Below are positions 1-8,341 of a DNA stretch of 29,596 bases, in pieces (positions within the stretch are counted from its first letter, which is position 1; every line of letters starts with the position of its first letter). Source of the DNA: JBBQLG01 sp038327655. Its GTDB lineage: Bacteria; Bacteroidota; Bacteroidia; Cytophagales; Spirosomataceae. The notes beneath the pieces were generated by a model. It made no database searches. It saw only the letters and a list, made by a program, of their open reading frames with translations, and had not been told where the DNA came from. Position numbers and translations under genes: made by a program. The stretch lies in NCBI GenBank assembly GCA_038327655.1, contig JBBQLG010000074.1, positions 1-29,596 on the forward strand. The letters run 5' to 3'.

Positions 1-1
1 C

Positions 2-101
2 CACCCAACAAGTTAAAGTACGTAAACTCACTAAACCATAACTTGTTGATGATCAGATAGTATTGGTTTAGTGTTGCTTTTTTGCCGTTCCTTGTTGGGT
101 G
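2..101. repeat. Nested inverted repeats with alternative pairings
   Basis: An 11-base arm (cacccaacaag, 2-12) is repeated as its exact reverse complement at 91-101. Between them cactaaacca (29-38) pairs exactly with 64-73. A competing perfect 10-bp pairing joins 6-15 (caacaagtta) to 39-48 (taacttgttg). The structure could be a small MITE-like element with 11-bp termini, or a leader or 3' region with switching hairpins. The left flank lies outside the window, so no target duplication can be checked. Nothing gene-like was found in the rest of 102-307. Confidence 0.55.
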
Positions 102-307
102 CGTTTTAAAAGGATACTCAGGATGAGTGCAAGTGTACATACGTTAGTAACAAATAGCAACGGTTGAGCGGAAAGAATCCTAACTGTGTGTGAACCCGCC
201 TTCTTCGTGCAATATCTCCTCAAGAAGACAAAAACTGGTAGAAATCGCCTTGCCTGGCTGAACCAGTTCTTCTGTCCAGCCCTTGCACTGTTCGGACCTG
301 TTGACGG

Positions 308-2005
308 TCAGTCCTCCCAGATTACGATCCCCTCCTGCTCGTACCAGTCCGTCACCTGCGCATCGTAATGAGCGTCGATGATATTGCGTTTCATCTTCAT
401 GGTTGGCGTCATCAAGTTGTTCTCGACCGTCCAGGCGTCGCGTACCACGATCAGTTTTTTGACCCGCTCATGGGACATCAACTGCCCGTTGACGGTTGCA
501 AGCGACTGCTCGAGACTCTGGGTGATCAGTTCGCGGTCTGCGCTCCGGGCCATTTCGGAGAGAACAACCAGCGCGACCGGCTGCGGAAGTTGCTGACCCG
601 TTACGCATATTTGCTCGATATGATTGTTCTCGGCAAAGCCAAACTCGATCTGCGTCGGCACAATGTATTCGCCTTTCGGACTCTTGTACATTTCGTTGAC
701 GCGGCCGGTAATGCGTAGAAATCCGTCAGCATCCACTGCCCCGACATCACCCGTGTACAGCCATCCGTCTTTCAGAGTTGCCTCGGTTAGGGCCGGTTCG
801 CGGTAGTAGCCCTTCATGTTCCAGGGCGCACGGGTCAGGATTTCGCCCGTTTCGGGTAAAATCTTTACGTCTACCGCCGAATTCACGCGGCCTACCGTCC
901 CGTCCTTTATCTCATCGGCGGGCATCATGGACACGGCTCCGTAATTCTCCGTCATGCCGTAGGCTTCCTGAATCACGATGCCCAGCCGCCGGTACCACTG
1001 AATCATCGAGGCAGGCATGGGAGCGGCCCCGGTGAGAATAACAACGGCTTCATCCAGCCCGAGACTCTGCCGAAGCTGCTTTTTTACTGCTTCGGCCTGC
1101 GTGGGTTCGCCGGTCAAAAGGGCTTCCAGATGCATGGGCGGAATCTTCGCGAAAATCCCCTGCTGAAACTTGGTCCAGATACGTGGCACCGCAATAAAAT
1201 GGGTCGGCCGGGCGGCCTGCAACTGCTGCATGAATGATTCGAGGCCGTCGGCGAAGTAGATCGTTCCCCCGGTAATCAGACTGGTCGACTCCACCACGTT
1301 CCGTTCGGCAATGTGGCAGAGCGGTAAGTACGAAAAAAAGCGGGCGTTGGGCGTGTCGTGCCGCATCTGCTGGCGGGTGTGGGCAACCGCTTCACTGCCC
1401 GCCCGGTAGGTGAGCATGACGCCTTTGGGATTGCCCGTGGTGCCGGAGGTGTACACAATCGTTGAGACAGCATCGAGGTCAGGCGTGGGCTGGTCGGTCA
1501 TGGGCGGATAGGTAGCCAATACATCATTCCACTGGATGTGTTTGGGGTTGGCCGTCAGCGTTTCGGGTGAGTCGTAGCCGGGAAAACGAATGCAGCGCAC
1601 GCCAGCCGGTACACCCGGTTCCATGGCCGCCCAGTTGTCAATTTTACCCGCAAACAGGACTGTACAACCGCTGTGGGTAAGGACCTGCCGGAGTTGGTCC
1701 GCCGTGAGTGTGGGGTAAAACGGTACCGATACGTGGCCACTGAGCATAATGGCCAGATCGGCGATAATCCAGTGTGCACAGTTTTTGGAAACTAATCCAA
1801 TGTTGCTGCCCGGCGGTAAATCGAGCGATTGTAGATAAGCCGCAATGCTCCGCGCCTGCCGCCCGACCTCGCCCCAGGTAAATTCTACGAAACTGTTGCC
1901 CAATGGCTGATGCAGATATACTTTATCAGGCTGTTCCTGCTCCCACTGGCAGAAAAAATCGATAACCGTTTTTAGTTGGGTTTGGGTATAGTCAGACGTG
2001 TTCAT
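308..2005 (-). CDS. AMP-dependent acyl-CoA synthetase (long-chain fatty acid-CoA ligase type)
   Basis: This 565-residue protein belongs to the ANL adenylating superfamily, whose members activate a carboxylic acid with ATP to an acyl-adenylate and pass it to CoA. The Ser/Thr/Gly-rich P-loop TSGTTGNPKGVM lies near residues 186-197. YGMTENYGAV follows as the core A5-like motif, then YTGDVGAVDADGFLRITGR, the hinge/A8 region. The C-terminal MKMKRNIID carries the lysine expected for adenylation. The shortened C-terminal lobe and the motif spacing fit the long-chain fatty acyl-CoA ligases of the FadD/ACSBG type, which act at the inner face of the cytoplasmic membrane. No signal peptide is visible. 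The gene stands alone and is divergent from the DUF5872-type gene. Substrate chain length cannot be read from the sequence. The ATG at 2005 gives the full N-terminal family region. Confidence 0.88.
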   Translation of the reverse strand: MNTSDYTQTQLKTVIDFFCQWEQEQPDKVYLHQPLGNSFVEFTWGEVGRQARSIAAYLQSLDLPPGSNIGLVSKNCAHWIIADLAIMLSGHVSVPFYPTLTADQLRQVLTHSGCTVLFAGKIDNWAAMEPGVPAGVRCIRFPGYDSPETLTANPKHIQWNDVLATYPPMTDQPTPDLDAVSTIVYTSGTTGNPKGVMLTYRAGSEAVAHTRQQMRHDTPNARFFSYLPLCHIAERNVVESTSLITGGTIYFADGLESFMQQLQAARPTHFIAVPRIWTKFQQGIFAKIPPMHLEALLTGEPTQAEAVKKQLRQSLGLDEAVVILTGAAPMPASMIQWYRRLGIVIQEAYGMTENYGAVSMMPADEIKDGTVGRVNSAVDVKILPETGEILTRAPWNMKGYYREPALTEATLKDGWLYTGDVGAVDADGFLRITGRVNEMYKSPKGEYIVPTQIEFGFAENNHIEQICVTGQQLPQPVALVVLSEMARSADRELITQSLEQSLATVNGQLMSHERVKKLIVVRDAWTVENNLMTPTMKMKRNIIDAHYDAQVTDWYEQEGIVIWED

Positions 2006-2131
2006 CGGTAGGGTAGTTTATCGGTAAAGCTGTTGAACATTAATATATAACGATAAAATTACAATATTCTAATGGTGCAACAAAAGGCTATTCACTGGGT
2101 TATACCACCATTATAAAACGGACTCAGCGTT

Positions 2132-2614
2132 ATGGCAACTGCACAAACGACATCGGCGAAGGCCGATGAAAAACCGGCTAAACCGGCCGCAAAAAAGAAG
2201 ACTTCAGCCAAAAAACCAGACGAAAACTACACCGATCCCGAGTTGCGCGAACGGCTGAAAAACGAGATTATGGCGGGCGATAAAGGCGGTAAACCGGGAC
2301 AGTGGAGTGCCCGAAAAGCGCAGTTGCTGACCCACGAGTACGAGAAAGCGGGTGGTACCTACAAGCATGAAGAACGGACTGAGTCGCAGGAGCATTTAGC
2401 GCAGTGGACTGATCAGGACTGGCGCACGGCCGATGGCAAACCCGCCGACAAAGGCGATAAAACGGCCCGCTACCTGCCCGCCGAAGCCTGGAAGAAACTA
2501 ACACCCGCCGAACGCCGGGCCACAAATGCCAAAAAACTAACGGAGTCGAAAGCCGGAAAACCCCGAACGGCCAATACCAAAAAGGCAAAAGACGCACGCA
2601 AAGCCGCCGAATAA
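2132..2614 (+). CDS. Lys/Ala-rich DUF5872-type protein
   Basis: The product has 160 residues. The first 30 or so are an Ala/Lys/Pro-rich tail that looks disordered and resembles histone H1-like or DNA-binding tails. Residues about 35-130 contain the stretch TDPELRERLKNEIMAGDKGG, followed by PGQWSARKAQLL, HEYEKAGG, and the late motif RYLPAEAWKKLTPAERRAT. I recognise this as the DUF5872 pattern, found in bacteria, phages and some eukaryotes. Another basic tail closes the protein. The function of the domain is not established. The composition suggests nucleic-acid or polyanion contact, which is inference. The gene is monocistronic and divergent from the acyl-CoA synthetase gene, with about 126 bases between them. 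Confidence 0.75.
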   Translation: MATAQTTSAKADEKPAKPAAKKKTSAKKPDENYTDPELRERLKNEIMAGDKGGKPGQWSARKAQLLTHEYEKAGGTYKHEERTESQEHLAQWTDQDWRTADGKPADKGDKTARYLPAEAWKKLTPAERRATNAKKLTESKAGKPRTANTKKAKDARKAAE

Positions 2615-2731
2615 GGAGATTTATTTTCTCAATAAACTACTCAGACCAACTAAGTAGTTCCTGATGAGTATCAGTAGAATGGTTCAGGGGTGGGCTTTCC
2701 AGACAAACGCACACGTTGCCCTTCGTCTTCC

Positions 2732-2998
2732 ATGAAATCGTACGCCCTCTACTCCGTTGAAGAACTGGCTCTGGATGATTTGTTCGTCTGGTGGGTGCAA
2801 CAGCCTAAAGACGATGAGGTGGCTGCTTTTTGGGAGAACTTCCGGTCCGGAAACCCCACTGCGTCCGAAACCCTTGATCTGGCCCGTCGGTTGGTAGCAG
2901 CCGCGTCCAGATCGCCTTACCGTCGGTTGTCGGCTGGCGAAACAGACGCCCTGCGCGAACGCATTCGGGCGTCGTTGCGGCATTTATCGGCGCGGTAA
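2732..2998 (+). CDS. Stand-alone FecR N-terminal-like (anti-sigma) domain protein
   Basis: The 88-residue product (MKSYALYSVEELALDDLF...) resembles the cytoplasmic N-terminus of Cytophagales FecR-type anti-sigma factors: a short Y-[ST]-x-E-[DE] opening, an acidic stretch, W-V, then xFWxxFxxxNP and an alpha-helical repeat. It has no transmembrane helix and no periplasmic FecR domain, because a stop follows at 2996-2998. The open frame extends upstream to a GTG at 2690, but the ATG at 2732 coincides with the conserved start of the family, so I chose it. The gene points at the ECF sigma gene with only 19 bases between the two 3' ends. Its likely role, by inference, is binding and holding a sigma factor in the cytoplasm. 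It could instead be the remnant of a truncated FecR gene. Confidence 0.6.
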   Translation: MKSYALYSVEELALDDLFVWWVQQPKDDEVAAFWENFRSGNPTASETLDLARRLVAAASRSPYRRLSAGETDALRERIRASLRHLSAR

Positions 2999-3017
2999 TT
3001 GTTCACATAGGCCAACA

Positions 3018-3632
3018 TCAATAATACTCCCGCAACTGCGTCCGCAGCGTTTGAACGGTACGACCCATGTGCGTTTCGACCGTTCGGATGGAGATACCCA
3101 ACTGTCCGGCAATTTCGCGGTATTTCAACCCCTGATCGCGGCTCATGCGGTAAATCAACTGTCCCTGCCGGGGAAGCCGGGCGATGGCATTATTCAGCCT
3201 GGAATCAAACTCCTGACCAATTACGCCCTGCTCCGGCGAGTCGCCATACGCCGTCAGGGCATGGTGGGCGTCGGTCAGTTCGCTGTGCGACGCATCGAAT
3301 CGCCGACTGCTTTTGAGGTAGACAAGCGACTGGTTTTTTACGGCCCGGTGGCAGTACGCGTGGAACGAAGCGTATAGCTGAATCTGCGCCCGGTTTTTCC
3401 AGAGCTTTACAAATACATCGGCCACAATTTCTTCGGCTACTTCACTGGAATGAACGAAGCGTGTGGCGTAGCGGCACAGCGGCTCGTAGTAGAGACTAAA
3501 CAACTGCCGGAAAGCCGGGTAAGCATTGTCTTCCGTAACCTGACGAAATAAGGCATCGGCCTGATACTGCGTGCGAACAGACAATCGGGTCAGATTAGTG
3601 GCTGGCTGCGCGGGATGCTGACTTTGTTCCAT
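3018..3632 (-). CDS. ECF RNA polymerase sigma factor (Bacteroidetes sigma-70 family)
   Basis: The protein has 204 residues. Sigma region 2 spans about 38-105, with FxxLYxxYYEPLCRYA and the EEIVADVFVKLWKNR segment that contacts core polymerase and the -10 element. Sigma region 4 spans about 146-200, with LPRQGQLIYRMSRDQGLKYREIAGQLGIS as the helix-turn-helix that reads the -35 element. There is no region 1 or 3, as expected for an ECF factor. In Bacteroidetes these are usually followed by a membrane FecR anti-sigma gene and a SusC with an N-terminal signalling domain. Here the only anti-sigma-like gene is the small convergent one downstream, and the nearby SusC lacks the signalling domain. A weak -7-like sequence on this strand (TATAGTTG, 3719-3726) lies upstream. 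Confidence 0.88.
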   Translation of the reverse strand: MEQSQHPAQPATNLTRLSVRTQYQADALFRQVTEDNAYPAFRQLFSLYYEPLCRYATRFVHSSEVAEEIVADVFVKLWKNRAQIQLYASFHAYCHRAVKNQSLVYLKSSRRFDASHSELTDAHHALTAYGDSPEQGVIGQEFDSRLNNAIARLPRQGQLIYRMSRDQGLKYREIAGQLGISIRTVETHMGRTVQTLRTQLREYY

Positions 3633-3743
3633 TGTATTTTTCGATGAAAAAGTCCCGGGTTGATTTAGTCTGATCGACTACACTGCCTGAGTAATTTATA
3701 GTGATGCTTCTTAGTTTGCAACTATATTTCCTAAAAATCAGTC

Positions 3744-3751
3744 TATTTTTG
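3744..3751 (+). promoter_or_regulatory. -7 box (TATTTTTG) of the LacI-type regulator gene
   Basis: TATTTTTG matches the Bacteroidetes -7 consensus TAnnTTTG exactly. A TTTG at 3715-3718 is the only -33 candidate, but its 25-base spacing is longer than usual. Transcription would begin near 3758, where the tandem operator-like repeats start, leaving a leader of about 146 bases. Confidence 0.45.
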
Positions 3752-3757
3752 TACGCA

Positions 3758-3781
3758 ACCGTTCCCGGTACCGTTCCCGGA
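3758..3781 (+). promoter_or_regulatory. Tandem 12-bp repeats, candidate LacI-type operator
   Basis: The 11-mer accgttcccgg occurs twice, at 3758-3768 and 3770-3780, with a 12-base period. The first copy is also a small palindrome, ACCG-N4-CGGT (3758-3769). The octamer palindrome cggtaccg bridges the copies (3766-3773) and recurs at 3871-3878, 26 bases before the regulator ATG. A degenerate third copy lies at 3838-3848. The position at the predicted start of transcription suits autorepression by the encoded LacI-type protein, by inference. Confidence 0.4.
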
Positions 3782-3903
3782 GTCCGATGAAATAACAGGT
3801 AAATAGTCGACTGCTGCCGAAACCGAATGTGCCGGGTACTGTTCCTGCGTTGGCTGGTCTGCCGAAATGGCGGTACCGGTATAATTTTTCCGCGTTCGCC
3901 ACC

Positions 3904-4935
3904 ATGAAGCCTAAAAAGAGTAGTGTTACCATCAAGGAGATTGCTCAGCAACTGGGCCTCTCCAAATCGACTGTGTCGCGGGCGTTGCATGACAGTTCGG
4001 AGATCAGTACCGGTACAAAACAGAAGATAATGGCTTTGGTTGAGCAATTGGATTATCTACCCAATCCGGTGGCACTGAGCCTGTTAAAAAGTCGCAGTTA
4101 TACACTGGGTGTACTGGTGCCGGAGATTGATAACCCGTTCTTTTCGGCCGTAATCAGCGGCATTGAGGAGGTAGCCTACAACCGGGGCTACCACGTAACC
4201 ATCTACCAGAGCCACGAAAGTTACGCCCGCGAGGTGCTGAACGTTAAACACATTTATACGCGCCGGACGGATGGCATGATTGTTTCCCTCGCGATTGAAA
4301 CGGCTAACTATGACCATTTCGAGCGATTACAGGAGCATTCGTTTCCAATGGTTTTTTTCGACCGGGTCTGGGAGGAGTCAACGACGAACAAAGTGGTGGT
4401 GGATGACTTCGACGGGGCCTATAAAGCCACTGAACACCTCATTCAGCAGGGGTGCCGCCGGATTGCGCATTTAGCCGGACCCGAAACACTGTCTATTAGT
4501 CAGAAACGGCTGCACGGCTACCGGGCCGCCATGCTTGACCACAACCTGCCCATTCCTGACGGTTACGTAGTCCGAAGCGACCTGACAACAGCAGGCGCAT
4601 TAAGCGTAGCGGACCAGTTACTGGACCGGCCCGACCGGCCCGATGGCATATTTTCGGCCAATGACCGGATGGCATTGGGGTTGCACTTAGCCATCCGTCA
4701 GCGCGGCCTGACCATGCCCGGCGATCTGGCCCTGATTGGGTTTACCAATCTGCCAATGGCCATGTTGCTCGATCCGCCCCTTAGTTCGATGGTACAGCCC
4801 GCCTTTGAAATGGGGCAGACGGCCGCCCGGCTCGTGATCGATCAGATCGAAACGGATGGCCCCATTGAGCGGGTTGCCGCCACGCACGTCCTGAAAACAA
4901 CTTTGCTGGCGCGTCAGTCATCGTTGCGGCAGTAG
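3904..4935 (+). CDS. LacI/GalR-family transcriptional regulator
   Basis: This 343-residue DNA-binding repressor starts at the ATG at 3904; the upstream extension of the frame (from 3829) precedes the conserved start and is unlikely. The N-terminal helix-turn-helix VTIKEIAQQLGLSKSTVSRAL spans about residues 8-28 and the hinge YLPNPVALSLLKS about 51-63. The periplasmic-binding-protein-like sugar domain begins at TLGVLVPEIDNPFFSAVI and contains the family signature regions IAHLAGP, GYRAAM, PDGIFSANDRMALG and IGFTNLP. LacI proteins release or alter DNA binding when a sugar or sugar phosphate occupies this domain. The gene is immediately upstream of susC on the same strand, so it probably controls the locus and, through the repeats in its own promoter, itself. 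LacI-type control of SusCD is less common than HTCS, SusR or ECF/FecR control. Confidence 0.92.
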   Translation: MKPKKSSVTIKEIAQQLGLSKSTVSRALHDSSEISTGTKQKIMALVEQLDYLPNPVALSLLKSRSYTLGVLVPEIDNPFFSAVISGIEEVAYNRGYHVTIYQSHESYAREVLNVKHIYTRRTDGMIVSLAIETANYDHFERLQEHSFPMVFFDRVWEESTTNKVVVDDFDGAYKATEHLIQQGCRRIAHLAGPETLSISQKRLHGYRAAMLDHNLPIPDGYVVRSDLTTAGALSVADQLLDRPDRPDGIFSANDRMALGLHLAIRQRGLTMPGDLALIGFTNLPMAMLLDPPLSSMVQPAFEMGQTAARLVIDQIETDGPIERVAATHVLKTTLLARQSSLRQ

Positions 4936-5152
4936 TTACGCTCCTATCGGTCGTGTAAAATGCCGATTCGTTCGGGCAGGGAACGTTACAAACGAACCGT
5001 TTGGGTATTCAAATAAAATAATTTAAAGATTTATTTCGACTAAAGTACGTAGGGAGTTGGCCCATGTCGTCTTTATGCTCACAGCGAGACGTACCAAATT
5101 GGTCCCGCACCAGAAAAACGAGTTCCTAAACCTAATTCCTATCCGTATACAC

Positions 5153-8100
5153 ATGATTAAACGACTACACTGCACGACTGTACGGGCCTTAGTGCTGACC
5201 GTCTGCTTATCGGGTCTTGGGCTGGTCGATGGTCCGGTTAAAGCCGCTGACATGAGCCACGCTCCGCTCGTTGAGGATCGCACCATTACGGGGCAGGTGC
5301 TTGCGGCCGATGATAATTTGCCAATGCCGGGCGTTAACGTGGCCGTAAAAGGAACTACCCGGGGCACCACAACCGACGCCAGCGGTAATTACCGCATTAG
5401 TATTCCTGATGATAAAGCCATTCTGGTTTTTTCGTCGGTGGGTGCCGTGGCGCAGGAAGTATCGGTAGGCAATCGTTCTACTGTAAATGTAAAGTTGGTA
5501 TCGGACCTCAAAACGCTGAATGAGGTAGTGGTAATCGGGTATGGTACCCAGAAAAAGAGCCAGTTAACGGGTGCTATTTCGTCGGTCACGGCCAAGCAGA
5601 TCACCGAGCAGCCGATCACCAACATCGGCCAGGCCATGCAGGGCCGGGTGGCGGGGGTCGACGTGGCGCAGTCGGGCAGCAAGCCCGGTTCTACGCCAAC
5701 CATCCGAATTCGGGGCCGTCGTTCGTTCAACGCCGGTAACAACCCGCTGTATGTCGTGGATGGTATTCCGCTCGTTGGCGACCGGAATGAACTGAGCAAT
5801 AACCGCCCGTTCGATTTTGTGTCGGGTGGCTACGAAGACCTGAACCCTAACGATGTTGCCTCGCTGGAGATTCTGAAAGATGCCACGGCAACGGCCATCT
5901 ACGGCGCACGGGGGGCCAACGGGGTGGTGCTGGTGACAACCAAGCGGGGTAATCCGACGGGAAAAACTACGATCAGTTACGACGCCTATGCCGGGGTTAC
6001 CGATCCATTGGATAAAGTCCACCTGTTCAGCGGGTCCGAGTTCACCGAGTTTGTTCGGGAAGCGTACCGTACATCGGGCAATTATAAAGATGCTAATGGC
6101 AATCCGGTGCCAACCGGGACGTCCGATCCCTACGCGGACTCGAAAATTGCCGTTTTGGGGGGCGACCCTGCCGTAGCGGCTGGTATTGCCGCCGGCCGGA
6201 ATACGGATTGGCAATCGCTGATTCTGCGGCCGGGTTCGCAGCAAAACCACTCGCTGGGTATTCAGGGGGGCAACGAAAAAACGCAGTTCTACATCTCGGC
6301 CAGCTATTTTAAAGATACCGGGGTAATGCCAACGGTCGACTTTACCCGTTTTTCGCTGCGGGCCAATGTTGATCATCAGATTAACCGGTTCCTCAAAGTG
6401 GGCCTCTCGACCTACATGATGAACAGCGTTCGCAACGGCGCCAGTCTTAATCCGTACAACTTTACGCTCCAGCAAAATCCGCTGGGTCGCCCGTATGACG
6501 ACAATGGCAACCTCATTTTCTCGCCAACCAACGATGCCCTGCTCACCAATCCGCTGGCCGAAGTGGTGCCGGGTGCGCAGGTCGATAACATCAAGAAATA
6601 CCGTATTCTGAACAGTATTTACGCCGAAGCCTCTATTATCGACGGGTTAAAGTACCGCGTTAATTTTGGACCGGATTTCGCGATTTCACGGGGTGGGCGT
6701 TTTGTGGGGGCACTTACCAATGCTCAGAAAGGCGGAAATGCAACGGCTTCCACCAACAGTCAGTTCGGCTTCAATTACACGCTGGAAAACCTTCTGACCT
6801 ACAACAAGACGTTTGGCAACCATAATCTGGGAATTACGGCCCTGCAATCCATTCAGCGCGATAATTTCGAGGTCAATGCCGTCAACGTATCGGGTGTCCC
6901 GGCCGAATCGCAGCAGTTTTACAATACGGGCAATGCCAGTTTGGTGTTGGGCGTAGGCAGTAACCTGATCCAGTGGACGATTAACTCGTACATGGGGCGG
7001 ATTAACTACGATTACAAAGATAAATTTTTAGTGACAGCGACCCTCCGGCGCGATGGTTCGAGCCGGTTCGGGGAGAATACCAAATACGGTAACTTCCCCG
7101 GTATCGCTGTGGCCTGGAATATCAGCAACGAAAATTTCCTCAAAAGCGTGTCGTGGCTCGATCAATTGAAAATCCGGCTCAGCCGGGGATCGGTGGGCAA
7201 TCAGGGGGTAATCCCGTACCAGACGCAGGGTTTGCTGGGCCGCACTGCCTATGCATTTGGCAATACGCCGGCCTATGGCTACCGCCCCAGTTCGATCGGT
7301 AACCCCGACCTGAAATGGGAAACCTCTACCTCGTCCAACGTGGGCGTCGATTTCAGCCTGTGGCGCGGTCGGTTGGCGGGTTCGCTCGAACTGTATCAGA
7401 CCAACACCACCGACCTGCTGCTGTCCGACCAGTTGCCAACGTCTATTGGCTTCAACGCGGTTACGCGGAACGTGGGCGAAACCCGCAACCGGGGCGTTGA
7501 ATTGACCCTGTCGACGATAAACGTGAATACACGGGGCGGTTTTAAGTGGACGACAGACCTGTCGTTTACCAAAAACAACGAAGCCATTATTTCGCTCTAT
7601 AACGGAGCCGTCGATGACGTAGGTAACAAATGGTTCATTGGCAAACCGCTGACCGCTTTTTACGACTACAAGAAAGCCGGTATCTGGCAAACCAGCGAAG
7701 CGGATGCCGCTAAGTCGTACCAAAGCAGCGTTGGCCAGATTAAGGTGCAGGATACGAACGGCGATGGCAAAATCGATGCTACTGACCGGGTATTCTTAGG
7801 CTCCGACATTCCCAATTACAGCCTCGGGGTTACCAACCGGTTCAATTACAAGGGCTTCGACCTGTCGTTCTTTATTTACGCCCGCATCGGCCAGACAATC
7901 CTGAGCGGTTTCCACCGGGACAACAACCAGTTGGCCGGCCGGTATGAACAGATCAAGGTTGATTACTGGACGCCCAACAACCCGACCAACGAGTTTCCCC
8001 GCCCCAATTCCAGCCAGGAATTTCCGGTCTATAACTCGGCCATCATCTACTTCGACGGTTCGTTCGTGAAAGTGCGGAACATCAATTTCGGCTACACCTT

Positions 8101-8293
8101 TTCCAACAGCCTCACTGCAAAACTGCACCTGCAATCGCTGCGGTTGTTTACCAGTATTCAGCAGCCGTTTATCTTCTCCAAGTACCGGTCGAAGTACAAC
8201 GGCGTTGATCCGGAAACGGCAGACGGTACCATCAACAACAAGGTTACACCCGCCACCCGGGTATCGACCTTTGGCTTAAACGTTAAATTCTAA
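5153..8293 (+). CDS. SusC/RagA-family TonB-dependent outer membrane transporter
   Basis: The product has 1046 residues from the ATG at 5153. The open frame extends to a TTG at 5057, but the ATG begins a clean signal peptide (positively charged start, hydrophobic core, VKA-AD junction near residue 31). A carboxypeptidase-D-regulatory-like domain occupies about 43-118 (TITGQVLAADDNLPMPGVNV onward). The SusC linker LNEVVVIGYGTQKKSQLTG follows at about 122-140, then the plug with IRIRGRRSFNAGNNPLYVVDG. The rest is a 22-strand type barrel ending in TFGLNVKF with a C-terminal Phe. A DTNGDGKIDATD calcium-loop-like segment is present near residue 865. It imports oligosaccharides across the outer membrane together with the SusD lid, energised by TonB. 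There is no N-terminal secretin/TonB signalling domain, so it is a transporter and not an ECF transducer. Confidence 0.95.
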   Translation: MIKRLHCTTVRALVLTVCLSGLGLVDGPVKAADMSHAPLVEDRTITGQVLAADDNLPMPGVNVAVKGTTRGTTTDASGNYRISIPDDKAILVFSSVGAVAQEVSVGNRSTVNVKLVSDLKTLNEVVVIGYGTQKKSQLTGAISSVTAKQITEQPITNIGQAMQGRVAGVDVAQSGSKPGSTPTIRIRGRRSFNAGNNPLYVVDGIPLVGDRNELSNNRPFDFVSGGYEDLNPNDVASLEILKDATATAIYGARGANGVVLVTTKRGNPTGKTTISYDAYAGVTDPLDKVHLFSGSEFTEFVREAYRTSGNYKDANGNPVPTGTSDPYADSKIAVLGGDPAVAAGIAAGRNTDWQSLILRPGSQQNHSLGIQGGNEKTQFYISASYFKDTGVMPTVDFTRFSLRANVDHQINRFLKVGLSTYMMNSVRNGASLNPYNFTLQQNPLGRPYDDNGNLIFSPTNDALLTNPLAEVVPGAQVDNIKKYRILNSIYAEASIIDGLKYRVNFGPDFAISRGGRFVGALTNAQKGGNATASTNSQFGFNYTLENLLTYNKTFGNHNLGITALQSIQRDNFEVNAVNVSGVPAESQQFYNTGNASLVLGVGSNLIQWTINSYMGRINYDYKDKFLVTATLRRDGSSRFGENTKYGNFPGIAVAWNISNENFLKSVSWLDQLKIRLSRGSVGNQGVIPYQTQGLLGRTAYAFGNTPAYGYRPSSIGNPDLKWETSTSSNVGVDFSLWRGRLAGSLELYQTNTTDLLLSDQLPTSIGFNAVTRNVGETRNRGVELTLSTINVNTRGGFKWTTDLSFTKNNEAIISLYNGAVDDVGNKWFIGKPLTAFYDYKKAGIWQTSEADAAKSYQSSVGQIKVQDTNGDGKIDATDRVFLGSDIPNYSLGVTNRFNYKGFDLSFFIYARIGQTILSGFHRDNNQLAGRYEQIKVDYWTPNNPTNEFPRPNSSQEFPVYNSAIIYFDGSFVKVRNINFGYTFSNSLTAKLHLQSLRLFTSIQQPFIFSKYRSKYNGVDPETADGTINNKVTPATRVSTFGLNVKF

Positions 8294-8341
8294 CCGCAGC
8301 AAACGCCACGTATTTAACAGACCTTTTAAGATTTAGAAAAA

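Noticed and set aside
123..167. Possible 14-codon leader peptide (MSASVHTLVTNSNG)
   Set aside because: It follows the nested inverted repeats, but there is no gene on the same strand behind it, because the next gene is on the - strand, and no regulatory codon run is present.
2635..2659. Terminator for the DUF5872-type gene
   Set aside because: The 7-bp stem aactact/agtagtt has an 11-base loop and no T tract after it, so it is too weak to call.
5057..5152. Upstream TTG start for SusC
   Set aside because: It would place 32 extra residues in front of a proper signal peptide that begins at the ATG at 5153.
5564..6475. 303-codon open frame on the - strand inside susC
   Set aside because: It lies wholly within a clear SusC gene, its translation shows no recognisable family, and long antisense frames are expected in GC-rich coding sequence.
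3018..8293. Control of this SusC by the nearby ECF sigma factor through a transducer mechanism
   Set aside because: SusC goes directly from signal peptide to the carboxypeptidase-like domain and lacks the N-terminal signalling domain; no full FecR gene is present, and a LacI gene lies directly upstream of susC.
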